NCBI RefSeq assembly: GCF_006065315.1
Contig: NZ_CP040749.1
Location: 4,982,001-5,046,000 of the forward strand
DNA from: Aureibaculum algae
GTDB lineage: Bacteria > Bacteroidota > Bacteroidia > Flavobacteriales > Flavobacteriaceae
Length of the DNA: 64,000 bases
Direction of reading: 5' to 3'
The position numbers and the translations under genes are program-made. Positions within the stretch are counted from its first letter, which is position 1, and each line of letters begins with the position of its first letter. Below, one piece after another: positions 51,520 to 60,427 of the stretch. The notes under the pieces are model-generated. The model was not told the origin of the DNA. It worked only from the letters and a program-made list of their open reading frames with translations, and did not search any database.

Positions 51520-53396
51520 TTATTATTTTTAGTACTATTATCACTAACGTTGGCTTTTATCCAAACTAAGCATTCTTTAAAAGTAGTAAAAATATTCTCT
51601 TTTGGGATTAAATCAGGAATTATATCAATACGTTCCATTAAATAATAAGGTTGCTCTAAAACATCAACCAGTAAAACATCTTTTCCTTGTTGTTTTAAAT
51701 CCACAAAAACATCTTCCAAAGCATACAATCCTGATTGATCTAAATATTGCATTCTATCCATTCTGAAAACAACGGCAGTTGCAGTTTCAGGTATTTGTTT
51801 TGCTAAACTCTGAAATTCGCTAGTAGAACCAAAAAATAATGGACCTTTAACATGTTTTATAAACACCTCTTCTTTTAATATCTCTGGCATTTCCATTTCA
51901 TCATCCCAATATTTCTCTTTTGACAAAGACTTAACGTCTGAACGTTTCGCCGTTAAATCGCCAATTTTTTTCATAAACATTAACGAAGCAATTACAAGCC
52001 CAATCCCTACAGCGTAAACCAAATTCCAAAAAGTAGAAAGCAACAAAACGACAATCATTATTATTACTTCAGAACTCACTTTAATTCCGGCTATCTTTGC
52101 ATCTCTTGGTAAACTAGGAATTGCTCTTAGGCCTTTATAATCCATTACTCCAATACCTACAGTTATTAAAATCCCTGCCAATACTGCGGCTGGAATTTGT
52201 GATGCTACAGGACTCAAAACTAACAGAATTATAAGTAACATAACACCAGCAATCATTCCTGAAAGTCTTGTTTTACCTCCTGCATTAATATTTACAACTG
52301 TTCTAATAGTTGCTCCCGCTCCTGGTAAACCTCCAAAAAGTGCCCCAATGGTATTTCCTATACCTTGACCTACTAGTTCTTTATTCGGTTTATGCTTCGT
52401 TTTGGTCATATTGTCAGCAACAACACTCGTTAATAAAGAATCTATTGCACCAAGTAAAGCTAGGGTAAGAGCTGTAAAAATATAGGGTGTAAGTGCACTC
52501 AAGCTAAATTCTGTAAAAATTTCAAACTTTGGTATTGGTAACCCTGTTGGTATTTGTTCAATAGGTCTATAATCTAAACCAAAGCCAACCGCAACCCCAG
52601 ATACAACCACAAGGGCCACTAATGCACTTGGAATTTTCGTAGTAATTCTTTTAAATCCATAGATAATAATTATTGTCGCTAATGCTAACATTAATTCTAA
52701 AAAATTAATATTTTGCAAGGCTCTACCAATTACTTTAAAAGTACCTAGAACACCTGAAGCTTCTTTACCTGCTAGGGTTTTAGATTCCTTATCAATATCT
52801 GCTGGAGTGATTAATTCAGCTCTTACAATAGTCTCTTTAAAATTTTCCAAGACCAATATTCCTTCTCCTGCTTCTTCTTTTAAAATATTATCTAATATAA
52901 TCTCCTCTGCTTGAGGTTTAAATTGATTTACATATTCTGCATCTTCCTTCGGGTAATAACCAACCGCGGGTAATATTTGAGTCACTAAAATAATAACGCC
53001 AATGGCTGTCATAAACCCAGAAACTACTGGGTAAGGTATGTATTTTATATATTTACCAAACCCAAGAACACCAAGCCCTATCTGCATTAAGCCCGCCAAT
53101 AAGAAAACCGCTAAAATTACAGGTAATGCTTTGTTAACATCTCCATCATAGGCAGCTACTAAACCTGCAATTATAACCATACTCACAGCAGTCATTGGTG
53201 CTGTTGGACCCGATATTTGAGTACTCGTACCCCCAAAAAGTGCCGCAAAAAAACTGATAAAAATTGCTCCATATAGACCCGCACTTGGACCTAAGCCTGA
53301 AGATACCCCAAAAGCTAAAGCTAATGGCAAGGCTACAATTCCGGCAGTAATCCCACCAAATGCATCTCCTCTAAAATTTGAAAATAATTTTTTCAT
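51516..53396 (-). CDS. SulP-family anion transporter (probable bicarbonate transporter)
   Basis: Inner-membrane transporter of 626 residues with about 10-14 helices in the SulP domain and a C-terminal STAS domain (about 505-615; VVFRMDRMQYLDQSGLYALEDVF). Family marks are FGGITAGIVALPLALAFGVSSGLGP at the start, QISGPTAPMTAVSMVI, and GGLPGAGATIRTVVNINAGGKTRLSGM. A soluble insertion of about 60 residues (around 160-225) sits between helices. SulP proteins carry sulfate, bicarbonate or other anions. Here the translationally coupled carbonic anhydrase and the second one 22 bases upstream argue strongly for bicarbonate, probably with Na+. Confidence 0.93.
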   Translation of the reverse strand: MKKLFSNFRGDAFGGITAGIVALPLALAFGVSSGLGPSAGLYGAIFISFFAALFGGTSTQISGPTAPMTAVSMVIIAGLVAAYDGDVNKALPVILAVFLLAGLMQIGLGVLGFGKYIKYIPYPVVSGFMTAIGVIILVTQILPAVGYYPKEDAEYVNQFKPQAEEIILDNILKEEAGEGILVLENFKETIVRAELITPADIDKESKTLAGKEASGVLGTFKVIGRALQNINFLELMLALATIIIIYGFKRITTKIPSALVALVVVSGVAVGFGLDYRPIEQIPTGLPIPKFEIFTEFSLSALTPYIFTALTLALLGAIDSLLTSVVADNMTKTKHKPNKELVGQGIGNTIGALFGGLPGAGATIRTVVNINAGGKTRLSGMIAGVMLLIILLVLSPVASQIPAAVLAGILITVGIGVMDYKGLRAIPSLPRDAKIAGIKVSSEVIIMIVVLLLSTFWNLVYAVGIGLVIASLMFMKKIGDLTAKRSDVKSLSKEKYWDDEMEMPEILKEEVFIKHVKGPLFFGSTSEFQSLAKQIPETATAVVFRMDRMQYLDQSGLYALEDVFVDLKQQGKDVLLVDVLEQPYYLMERIDIIPDLIPKENIFTTFKECLVWIKANVSDNSTKNNK

Positions 53397-53418
53397 AATT
53401 TGTTTTTTAGTTTATTAA

Positions 53419-54048
53419 TTATTCATCAAATTTTACTTCGCCTGTATTTACATCATACATGGCTCCAATAATTTTAATTTCACCATTTTTTTCCATTTCA
53501 GTAAGTATTGGGCTTTCTGCATGAATTCTATCAATCATTAATTGTACATTCACATGAGATACTTCGTCTACAAATTCTAAATTTTTAGAACTTCTTAAGC
53601 TTTCATCTTTTGGCTCTGTAACAGCATTAACAGCTGGTGTTATTTTTTGAACTAATTTAGTTAAATTGCCCATTTCTGCATGGTCGCATGCACCTTTTAC
53701 CGCACCACAACTTGTATGTCCTAAAACTACAATTAGCTCTGTTCCTGCTAACTTACAAGCAAATTCCATACTACCCAAAATGTCTTCGTTTACAATATTA
53801 CCTGCTATACGCACACTAAAAATATCGCCTAACCCTTGGTCAAAAACCAATTCGGCTGAAACTCTAGAATCTATACAACTTAATATCGTAGCAAATGGAA
53901 ATTGTCCATCGCTTGTATCATTTACTTGTTCTAAAAGGTTTCGGTTAGCCTTCAGGTTGTTTTGAAATCTTTGGTTTCCTTCTTTTAAATATTGCAATGA
54001 CTTATCTGGAGTCATTGTTGCCTGTGTTTCTTTTGTATGTGCTTTCAT
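53419..54048 (-). CDS. Beta-carbonic anhydrase (second type)
   Basis: Carbonic anhydrase of 209 residues. Active-site residues are Cys58, Asp60 and Arg62 in SCIDSR, and His111 and Cys114 in LGHTSCGAV. Other family stretches are FDQGLGDIFSVRIAGNIVNED and GAMYDVNTGEVKF. It differs from the other carbonic anhydrase in this operon in its N-terminus and in motif details (IAGN versus IANM), so it is a different subgroup rather than a recent copy. No clear signal peptide is visible. It is the first gene ahead of the SulP transporter (22-base gap). No good -7 element was found upstream. Confidence 0.96.
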   Translation of the reverse strand: MKAHTKETQATMTPDKSLQYLKEGNQRFQNNLKANRNLLEQVNDTSDGQFPFATILSCIDSRVSAELVFDQGLGDIFSVRIAGNIVNEDILGSMEFACKLAGTELIVVLGHTSCGAVKGACDHAEMGNLTKLVQKITPAVNAVTEPKDESLRSSKNLEFVDEVSHVNVQLMIDRIHAESPILTEMEKNGEIKIIGAMYDVNTGEVKFDE

Positions 54049-54165
54049 TCTTAATTTTTTTATGTTTAATATTTATTACAATAGATTTAACTTAAACCGA
54101 TTATAGAACGGTTTATAAGTTACATGATAAAAAATAAATCTTCAATAAGATTTATACCTATAAAA

Positions 54166-54459
54166 TTAAGAAAATTCAGGCGGTGGTAGGTGAAGTTTTG
54201 GAAAGAAATTTGAAGATAATTCCCCGTAACGTTGATTAAGTAATAAGGCAAATTCTATTATAGAATCTTCATTATCTTCATTTTGGAATATTTTAATTTT
54301 TACGTCTTTCTCTACTTCGCTTCCCTTTTTTTCCTCTTCATTTAAACTAAACACCGAAGAAATATCATTAGAACTATCTAATAAAGAAATAATAGTAGGT
54401 GTTAAAATAAAATTAACAAATACGATTAATAAAATAATAGAAAGACTTTTTTTCAACAT
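54166..54459 (-). CDS. Small membrane-anchored protein of unknown function (97 residues)
   Basis: Short protein with an N-terminal hydrophobic segment (MLKKSLSIILLIVFVNFILTP-like), then a highly charged region (EEEKKGSEVEKDVKIKIF, NEDNEDSIIEF) and a C-terminus ending LHLPPPEFS. It reads as a single-pass membrane protein with a periplasmic tail. Similar small proteins with the Pro-rich end occur in Bacteroidota, but no function is known. It lies 117 bases upstream of the carbonic anhydrase on the same strand and has its own -7 element (54483-54490), so it may be the first gene of the bicarbonate operon or an independent gene. Confidence 0.65.
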   Translation of the reverse strand: MLKKSLSIILLIVFVNFILTPTIISLLDSSNDISSVFSLNEEEKKGSEVEKDVKIKIFQNEDNEDSIIEFALLLNQRYGELSSNFFPKLHLPPPEFS

Positions 54460-54482
54460 TAATATTCCAGATTTATGGAAGG

Positions 54483-54490
54483 CAAATATA
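54483..54490 (-). promoter_or_regulatory. -7 promoter element upstream of the small membrane protein/carbonic anhydrase group
   Basis: TATATTTG followed by CC on the minus strand, 23 bases before the ATG at 54459. Confidence 0.6.
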
Positions 54491-54555
54491 ATATTTTTAA
54501 ATTAACGAATCACCTGTTTTTATACCTTTTTCCAAAAGGATACTAAGAAATCTAT

Positions 54556-54563
54556 TACATTTG
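54556..54563 (+). promoter_or_regulatory. -7 promoter element of kbl
   Basis: TACATTTG lies 23 bases before the kbl ATG and is back-to-back with the divergent minus-strand promoter. Confidence 0.62.
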
Positions 54564-54586
54564 TATTTTTACAAAAACACTCAATT

Positions 54587-55783
54587 ATGTATAGCAATAT
54601 CAAACAATATTTACAAAACGAATTACAAGATATTAAAGAAGCAGGTTTATATAAATCTGAACGAATTATTACTTCCGCACAAGATGCCGTTATTAAAATA
54701 TCTACTGGTCAAGAGGTGATTAATTTTTGTGCAAATAATTATTTAGGACTTTCTAACCATCCAGAAGTTATTCAAGCAGCAAAAGACACCATGGACACAC
54801 ATGGTTACGGTATGTCTTCCGTTCGTTTTATTTGTGGTACACAAGACATTCATAAAGAATTAGAAAAACGTATCGCTAGTTTTTATGGCTTTGAAGACAC
54901 TATTTTATATGCTGCTGCTTTTGATGCCAATGGCGGAATTTTTGAACCCCTTTTAGGAAAAGAAGATGCTATTATTTCTGATTCTTTAAATCATGCTTCA
55001 ATTATTGATGGTGTTCGTTTGTGTAAAGCAGCACGTTATCGTTATGAAAATAACAATATGGAGGAATTGGAAGCTCGATTAAAAGAAGCCAATGAAGCGG
55101 GAGCCCGATTTAAACTAATTGTTACAGACGGCGTATTTTCAATGGATGGAATTGTTGCTAGCTTAGATAAAATATGTGATTTAGCTGAAAAATATGATGC
55201 CATGGTCATGGTAGATGAATGTCACGCGACAGGATTTATTGGTAAAACAGGAAAAGGTACATTAGAATTAAAAAATGTACTAAACCGTGTTGATATTGTT
55301 ACAGGTACATTAGGAAAAGCATTGGGTGGAGCCATGGGTGGATACACAACCGCTAAAAAGGAAATTATTGAACTATTAAGACAACGTTCTAGACCTTATT
55401 TATTTTCAAATTCATTAGCACCAGCTATTGTTGGAGCCTCTTTAAAAGTATTTGACTTGCTAGAAAATGACACTTCCTTACGAGATAAATTAGAGTGGAA
55501 CACTAATTATTTCCGTAACGGGATGGAAAAAGCAGGGTTTGATCTTGTCGGTGCAGATGCGGCAATTGTGCCGGTTATGTTATACGATGCAAAATTATCT
55601 CAAGATATGGCAAATGCACTGTTAGATGAAGGTATATATGTTATTGGATTCTTCTTTCCTGTGGTACCAAAAGAAAAAGCACGAATTAGAGTACAGTTAT
55701 CGGCAGCACACAGTCAAGAACATTTAGATAAGGCAATCGCTGCTTTTACTAAAGTAGGAAAACAACTTAATGTCATTCAATAA
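54587..55783 (+). CDS. kbl: Glycine C-acetyltransferase (2-amino-3-ketobutyrate CoA ligase)
   Basis: PLP-dependent enzyme of 398 residues that splits 2-amino-3-ketobutyrate with CoA into glycine and acetyl-CoA (threonine degradation); cytoplasmic. Fold-type I aminotransferase features are [49 protein letters not shown], and the PLP lysine in [16 protein letters not shown]. Length and motifs are normal. No threonine dehydrogenase is adjacent. The queD gene follows 9 bases later, so the two are probably co-transcribed by chance of packing rather than function. Confidence 0.97.
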   Translation: MYSNIKQYLQNELQDIKEAGLYKSERIITSAQDAVIKISTGQEVINFCANNYLGLSNHPEVIQAAKDTMDTHGYGMSSVRFICGTQDIHKELEKRIASFYGFEDTILYAAAFDANGGIFEPLLGKEDAIISDSLNHASIIDGVRLCKAARYRYENNNMEELEARLKEANEAGARFKLIVTDGVFSMDGIVASLDKICDLAEKYDAMVMVDECHATGFIGKTGKGTLELKNVLNRVDIVTGTLGKALGGAMGGYTTAKKEIIELLRQRSRPYLFSNSLAPAIVGASLKVFDLLENDTSLRDKLEWNTNYFRNGMEKAGFDLVGADAAIVPVMLYDAKLSQDMANALLDEGIYVIGFFFPVVPKEKARIRVQLSAAHSQEHLDKAIAAFTKVGKQLNVIQ

Positions 55784-55792
55784 ATTTAACCT

Positions 55793-56242
55793 ATGAGCAT
55801 CATACGAATTACTAAACATTTCGATTTTGAAACGGCACATGCACTATATGGTTACGATGGTAAGTGTAAAAATATTCACGGACATAGTTATCAATTGTAT
55901 GTTACCATAGTTGGTACCCCAATTAATGATGCCAATCATGTAAAAAACGGAATGGTACTCGATTTTGGAGATTTAAAAAAAATTGTAAAATCAGAAGTTG
56001 TAGATATTTTTGACCATGCCACTGTTTTAAATGCGAATTCACCACATAAAGAATTGGCTGCTAAAATTGAAAGTCATTCGTCAAGAGTAATTTTGGTAGA
56101 TTATCAGCCAACAAGTGAAAACATGCTGGTAGATTTTGCAGACAAAATCAGTAAGAAATTACCAAAATCGGTGAACCTACATTCTTTAAAATTATGCGAA
56201 ACCAATAATTCGCATGCAGAATGGTTTGCTGAAGATCAGTAA
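55793..56242 (+). CDS. queD: 6-carboxytetrahydropterin synthase / PTPS-like protein
   Basis: Zinc enzyme of 149 residues making 6-carboxy-5,6,7,8-tetrahydropterin for queuosine; cytoplasmic. Zinc His residues are His16, His29 and His31 (FETAHALYG, NIHGHSY), with catalytic Cys25 in GKCKN. A second catalytic pair is in DHATVLNAN and the C-terminal Glu in CETNNSHAEW. It follows kbl by 9 bases. No queC or queE is visible in the window, so the gene symbol rests on motif and length only; a related pterin synthase is possible. Confidence 0.93.
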   Translation: MSIIRITKHFDFETAHALYGYDGKCKNIHGHSYQLYVTIVGTPINDANHVKNGMVLDFGDLKKIVKSEVVDIFDHATVLNANSPHKELAAKIESHSSRVILVDYQPTSENMLVDFADKISKKLPKSVNLHSLKLCETNNSHAEWFAEDQ

Positions 56243-56394
56243 GTGATTTTCAATAAACAGTTATTGTAAAAAACCGAAATTCAAATCATAACTAAAAATT
56301 TCTAGAGATCTTAAAAGGCTCCATTCTAGAGAGAGGTCAAAGGCGTGTTATGGTTTTGTAAGAATAATTACTTCTAAATGTTGCGAGTTTTCGC

Positions 56395-56402
56395 TATTTT
56401 TG
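56395..56402 (+). promoter_or_regulatory. -7 promoter element of lpxH
   Basis: TATTTTTG fits TAnnTTTG, 16 bases before the ATG at 56419. It also drives radA, which overlaps lpxH by one base. Confidence 0.6.
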
Positions 56403-56418
56403 AAGTCAAATTAGATTA

Positions 56419-57186
56419 ATGAACATCACCATTCCTAGCAACAAAAAAATATATTTCGCATCTGATCAACACTTGGGGTTACCCAATCATAAAGATAGCT
56501 TAGTACGCGAAAAGATTTTTATAAAATGGTTAGATACTGTCAAGCAAGATGCAGAAGCCATTTTTTTATTAGGCGATCTCTTCGATTTTTGGTTCGAGTA
56601 TAAAAAGGTTGTACCAAAAGGATTTATTCGTGTGTTGGGCAAACTAGCCGAAATTAGAGACAGTGGCATCCCTATTTACTTCTTTGTCGGTAATCACGAT
56701 TTATGGATGGATGATTATTTTGAAAAAGAATTGGTCATTCCAGTATATCACAAACCTAAAGAATATATCATCAATAATAAAACATTCTTAATTGGTCATG
56801 GAGATGGTTTAGGCCCAGGAGACAAAGGCTATAAAAGAATGAAAAAAGTATTTACCAATCCTGTTTCAAAATGGTTATACCGTTGGTTGCATCCTGATAT
56901 TGGTATGCGATTAGGAGTGTATTTATCAACCAAAAACAAAATGATTTCTGGAGATGAAGATGCCAAATTTTTAGGCGAAGAAAATGAATGGTTGGCACAA
57001 TATTGCAAACGAAAATTAGAAACAAAACATTACGATTATTTTATCTTTGGACACCGCCATTTACCTATGGAAATTGAAGTTGGAGATAACAGTAAATACA
57101 TCAATTTGGGCGATTGGATTAACCATTTAACCTATGGTGTTTTTGATGGAGATACTATAGAGTTAAAAAAACATATTACTGAATAA
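56419..57186 (+). CDS. lpxH: UDP-2,3-diacylglucosamine diphosphatase
   Basis: Metallophosphoesterase of 255 residues that cleaves UDP-2,3-diacylglucosamine to lipid X, the step before LpxB; inner-membrane associated. Metal motifs in order are SDQHLG (Asp16, His18), GDLFDFWFEY, VGNHDLW, IGHGDGLGPGD, and FGHRHLPME. The pattern fits LpxH rather than LpxI or LpxG. It overlaps radA by one base (TAATG), so the two genes are translationally coupled. lpxB is elsewhere in the window (36322). Confidence 0.95.
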   Translation: MNITIPSNKKIYFASDQHLGLPNHKDSLVREKIFIKWLDTVKQDAEAIFLLGDLFDFWFEYKKVVPKGFIRVLGKLAEIRDSGIPIYFFVGNHDLWMDDYFEKELVIPVYHKPKEYIINNKTFLIGHGDGLGPGDKGYKRMKKVFTNPVSKWLYRWLHPDIGMRLGVYLSTKNKMISGDEDAKFLGEENEWLAQYCKRKLETKHYDYFIFGHRHLPMEIEVGDNSKYINLGDWINHLTYGVFDGDTIELKKHITE

Positions 57187-58541
57187 TGGCCAAAACGAAA
57201 ACAACCTTTTTCTGTCAAAATTGCGGTACACAACACGCTCAATGGGCAGGTAAATGTAATGTATGTAACGAATGGAATACCATTGTTGAAGAAGTAATTC
57301 AAAAAGAAGAAAAACGTGCTTGGAAACAATCTTCACCTTCCAAAAAGGTAGCAAAACCCCTAAAGATAAATGATATTGCCATTAATGAAGAAGATAGAAT
57401 TGACACTCAAAACAATGAGCTCAATAGAGTATTAGGTGGGGGCTTAGTAAAAGGTTCTATGACGCTATTAGGTGGCGAACCTGGTATTGGTAAGTCAACC
57501 TTGATTTTGCAAGTAGCCTTAACCATAAATAAAAAAGTACTATATGTTTCGGGCGAGGAAAGTCAATCGCAAATTAAAATGCGAGCAGAAAGGCTTAAAA
57601 ACACTAATACAGAATGTTTGATTCTTACTGAAACTAAAACCCAAAACATCTTTAAAAGTATAGAAGAAACTCAACCAGATGTCGTTGTAATTGACTCTAT
57701 TCAAACTTTACAAACTGATGCTATTGAAGCGTCACCTGGTAGTATTTCTCAAATACGAGAAACCACTGCTGAACTCATAAAATTTGCTAAAGAAACGGCA
57801 ACACCTGTTATTTTAATTGGTCATATTACCAAAGAAGGAACTATTGCAGGACCAAAAATTTTAGAACACATGGTAGATGTGGTTTTACAGTTTGAAGGCG
57901 ACAGAAACCATACCTATCGTATTTTACGAGCACAGAAAAACCGTTTCGGTTCCACTGCAGAACTTGGTATTTACGAAATGCAAGGTTCAGGATTACGAGA
58001 AGTTGAAAACCCATCTGAAATACTGATTTCAGAAAAGGACGAATCTTTAAGCGGTACTGCTATTGGAGCAACATTAGAAGGCATGCGACCCTTAATGATA
58101 GAAGTTCAAGCTTTAGTGAGCACAGCTGTTTACGGTACACCTCAACGATCAACAACAGGTTATAATACAAAAAGGCTCAATATGATTTTAGCCGTATTAG
58201 AAAAACGAGCAGGATTCCGTTTGGGTGCAAAAGATGTCTTTTTAAATATTGCAGGGGGAATTTCAGTAGACGACCCAGCAATTGATTTAGCAGTTGTAGC
58301 TTCTATACTTTCTTCGAATGAAGATGAAGCCATTCCTCAAGATTATTGCTTTGCTGCTGAAGTTGGTTTGGCGGGTGAAATTAGACCCGTTAATCGTGTT
58401 GAACAACGCATTTTAGAAGCTGAAAAACTTGGGTTTCAAAAAATTATGGTATCTAAATACAACAAAATTCCATCTAAAAAGTATAACATTAAAATAGTAC
58501 TCGTTTCTAAAATTGAAGATGTATATCAGCAGTTATTTTAG
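57186..58541 (+). CDS. radA: DNA repair protein RadA
   Basis: RecA-like branch-migration ATPase for recombinational repair; cytoplasmic. The 451 residues have a C4 zinc finger (Cys10, Cys13, Cys24, Cys27), Walker A in GGEPGIGKSTL, Walker B in VVVIDSIQTL, the RadA-specific KNRFGST motif, and a C-terminal Lon-like domain (GVRLGAKDV-type region, AGGISVDDPAIDLAV, GLAGEIRPV). Length and all motifs are normal. Its ATG overlaps the lpxH stop. No terminator follows except the weak stem-loops described after it. Confidence 0.98.
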   Translation: MAKTKTTFFCQNCGTQHAQWAGKCNVCNEWNTIVEEVIQKEEKRAWKQSSPSKKVAKPLKINDIAINEEDRIDTQNNELNRVLGGGLVKGSMTLLGGEPGIGKSTLILQVALTINKKVLYVSGEESQSQIKMRAERLKNTNTECLILTETKTQNIFKSIEETQPDVVVIDSIQTLQTDAIEASPGSISQIRETTAELIKFAKETATPVILIGHITKEGTIAGPKILEHMVDVVLQFEGDRNHTYRILRAQKNRFGSTAELGIYEMQGSGLREVENPSEILISEKDESLSGTAIGATLEGMRPLMIEVQALVSTAVYGTPQRSTTGYNTKRLNMILAVLEKRAGFRLGAKDVFLNIAGGISVDDPAIDLAVVASILSSNEDEAIPQDYCFAAEVGLAGEIRPVNRVEQRILEAEKLGFQKIMVSKYNKIPSKKYNIKIVLVSKIEDVYQQLF

Positions 58542-58607
58542 ACTTAATTTTAACGAATTATCAATAATTTTTAGAAATTTTACGCCAAGAAAAAAATACT
58601 ATTTAGT

Positions 58608-58636
58608 ATTTAACACAACTCTAAGAAGTGTTAAAT
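58608..58636 (+). other. Possible stem-loop after radA
   Basis: ATTTAACAC (58608-58616) and GTGTTAAAT (58628-58636) form a 9-bp stem with an 11-base loop, about 65 bases after the radA stop. No T-run follows; it may be a weak 3' end structure. Confidence 0.4.
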
Positions 58637-58686
58637 TACTGACTATCAATAACTATACAGTTTTATCTACCTTTATAAGTAATTCT

Positions 58687-58716
58687 AAAAACAAACCAAT
58701 TGGTGTAAATTGGTTT
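58687..58716 (-). terminator. Likely terminator of the methyltransferase gene
   Basis: A 9-bp stem (58693-58701 with 58708-58716) is followed on the minus strand by GTTTTT. It lies 21 bases after the methyltransferase stop. Confidence 0.6.
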
Positions 58717-58736
58717 TATCTCAAATAAATGTATAA

Positions 58737-59477
58737 CTACTTAACTTTCTTTAGCTGCACAACAAGATTTGGTGAATTTGTAGCTACAAAATTATCCTTT
58801 TTTAAATTTCCATAGAAGTTACAAGTGAATCCAATTTCAGTTGCTATTTTTTCAAAACCACTTTTTGAATGAGGGTATAACGTTGTTATTATCTGGCTAA
58901 CTTGTTTCTTTTTCTTGTCATTTTTTTCTATGATAAAGTCAATATCGTTTGTATTGATATTGTACTTTCTAAGTATAGAAACCTCATCATTTTCATATAC
59001 ATTCAGTATATGAATGCCACTTTCGGGCAGCTTCGCATAATTTACAATTTGGAAAAGTACCTCACCACCAAAATTTAAAATACCATAGAGTTTCGACATT
59101 AGACCACTAACCTCTTGCATATTGATATTGGCAATGGTGTTGCCTAGAGAAACAATAAAATCATATCTCTTATCTTTTATCGAAAATGTAGTTAACCCAG
59201 ATTCTATAAAATTAATATTAGCATCAAATTTTTTTGCATTTTTTTTGGCTTGCTGCAACATTCCTTTAGAGTGATCAATGGCATCAACCTGTAGTCCTAA
59301 TTTAGACAATGCAATGGAATCTGCTGCTGTACCGCAACCTAAATCGAGAACCGTCTTATAATTTGTTAACAGAAAGTTTTTAAAAAAAGAGGTTTTATTC
59401 TTAAGTGCATTTTCAAAATTGATCATTACATCATAATCATCGGAAAGCTCATCAAAAAATTGGCTATTTGAAGTCAT
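58737..59477 (-). CDS. Class I SAM-dependent methyltransferase
   Basis: Cytoplasmic methyltransferase of 246 residues. Motif I is VLDLGCGTAADSIALSKLG; the acidic end of motif II is DAIDHSKGML; the later motif has DFIVSLGNTIANI, where the position after the second motif is occupied by LGNT. The substrate is unknown; small molecules are likely, judging from the UbiE/COQ5-like layout. It is the last gene of a minus-strand group and about 37 bases downstream of the secreted RraB-like gene. No promoter element was found. Confidence 0.88.
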   Translation of the reverse strand: MTSNSQFFDELSDDYDVMINFENALKNKTSFFKNFLLTNYKTVLDLGCGTAADSIALSKLGLQVDAIDHSKGMLQQAKKNAKKFDANINFIESGLTTFSIKDKRYDFIVSLGNTIANINMQEVSGLMSKLYGILNFGGEVLFQIVNYAKLPESGIHILNVYENDEVSILRKYNINTNDIDFIIEKNDKKKKQVSQIITTLYPHSKSGFEKIATEIGFTCNFYGNLKKDNFVATNSPNLVVQLKKVK

Positions 59478-59514
59478 TTATTTTGTTTTTAAGCATCCAT
59501 TAACTATTGTACGT

Positions 59515-60312
59515 TTAATCAATTCCCCATCCGTCATAATAACCAACATTAGAAAGCGCCAATGATTTTAATACTTTTGTCAATTCTGCCATAAATGTGG
59601 GATACAATTCATCTTCTCGGTGTATTTGCAACTCATAAGGAAAGTCATTATTTTCATCAAACTTTAAAGAATCAACTTTGAAATCAATCGTTTTAATTTT
59701 TTCTAAAAACTGCTCTCTATTCTTGTCCTTTTTAAAATAAAAATAATGATTTATTTTGCGTTTCTGAGTAAGATCTACACCTTCTAAAAACAATTGACTT
59801 AATAGGTCTTGGCTCATAAAAAAGCTATCAGATACATCTTTAGGGTAAAGTACATCTTTATAATAATGCCATTTTTTATCTCGGTTAATAACCAAATAAT
59901 TTTTAGAATCAGTGAATTTATTTTTATATAACGAATCAATTTTATTTCTAAGGTTGATCGTATCTTTTACATAATACACATCAAAACCTGTGCATTGGTA
60001 AGTCAATATACCTACCAACCTATTTTTTTTAGATGATTTAACAATGATATCAGCTACAGCATCTGAATAGTCATAAATTTCTTCTAGACCTTCAGCATTT
60101 GGCATACCGTTTTTAAAACATTTACTTGTTCTCTTACCAACCAATACTATATTTTTATAATTGGGTTTACCCAGCATGTATTTGTAATTGACGGTTACAG
60201 ACATTATACCCTTTTCCTTTTCAATAACATAGTTGCCCCAATCATCTTGAGCATAACTTGATAAAAAAACGCATAGCAACAGAAAAACACTTGTAGATAT
60301 CTTTTTTCTCAT
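59515..60312 (-). CDS. Secreted DUF695/RraB-like protein
   Basis: Protein of about 265 residues with a signal peptide (MRKKISTSVFLLLCVFLSSYAQ). I use the ATG at 60312; the frame is open 10 codons further. The middle region resembles DUF695 (VTVNYKYMLGKPNYKNIVLVG, TYQCTGFDVYYVKDT). The C-terminal part matches the RNase E inhibitor RraB pattern, with FELQIHREDE-like start and SNVGYYDGWGID at the end. In gamma-proteobacteria RraB is cytoplasmic and inhibits RNase E. Export of this copy means that role cannot simply be transferred. It lies between the DUF3829 lipoprotein and the methyltransferase on the same strand. Confidence 0.7.
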   Translation of the reverse strand: MRKKISTSVFLLLCVFLSSYAQDDWGNYVIEKEKGIMSVTVNYKYMLGKPNYKNIVLVGKRTSKCFKNGMPNAEGLEEIYDYSDAVADIIVKSSKKNRLVGILTYQCTGFDVYYVKDTINLRNKIDSLYKNKFTDSKNYLVINRDKKWHYYKDVLYPKDVSDSFFMSQDLLSQLFLEGVDLTQKRKINHYFYFKKDKNREQFLEKIKTIDFKVDSLKFDENNDFPYELQIHREDELYPTFMAELTKVLKSLALSNVGYYDGWGID

Positions 60313-60364
60313 ATAAATGGTTTGATTTTCTCCCTTAACCAATCATCAAAAATGATGCCTTTTT

Positions 60365-60405
60365 AAAATAAAAATCCTGCAAAGTATTAAAATACTTTGC
60401 AGGAT
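60365..60405 (-). terminator. Terminator after the DUF3829 lipoprotein gene
   Basis: A 15-bp perfect stem (60374-60388 with 60391-60405) is followed on the minus strand by TTTTATTTT. It starts 23 bases after the stop codon of the DUF3829 gene and isolates it from the downstream secreted protein gene. Confidence 0.85.
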
Positions 60406-60427
60406 AAATATAAACATTGTTTTTTAT

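Noticed and set aside
56281..56340. Repeated TCTAGAGA motif after queD
   Set aside because: Two short copies only, not a hairpin and not near a start. Probably chance in AT-rich spacer.
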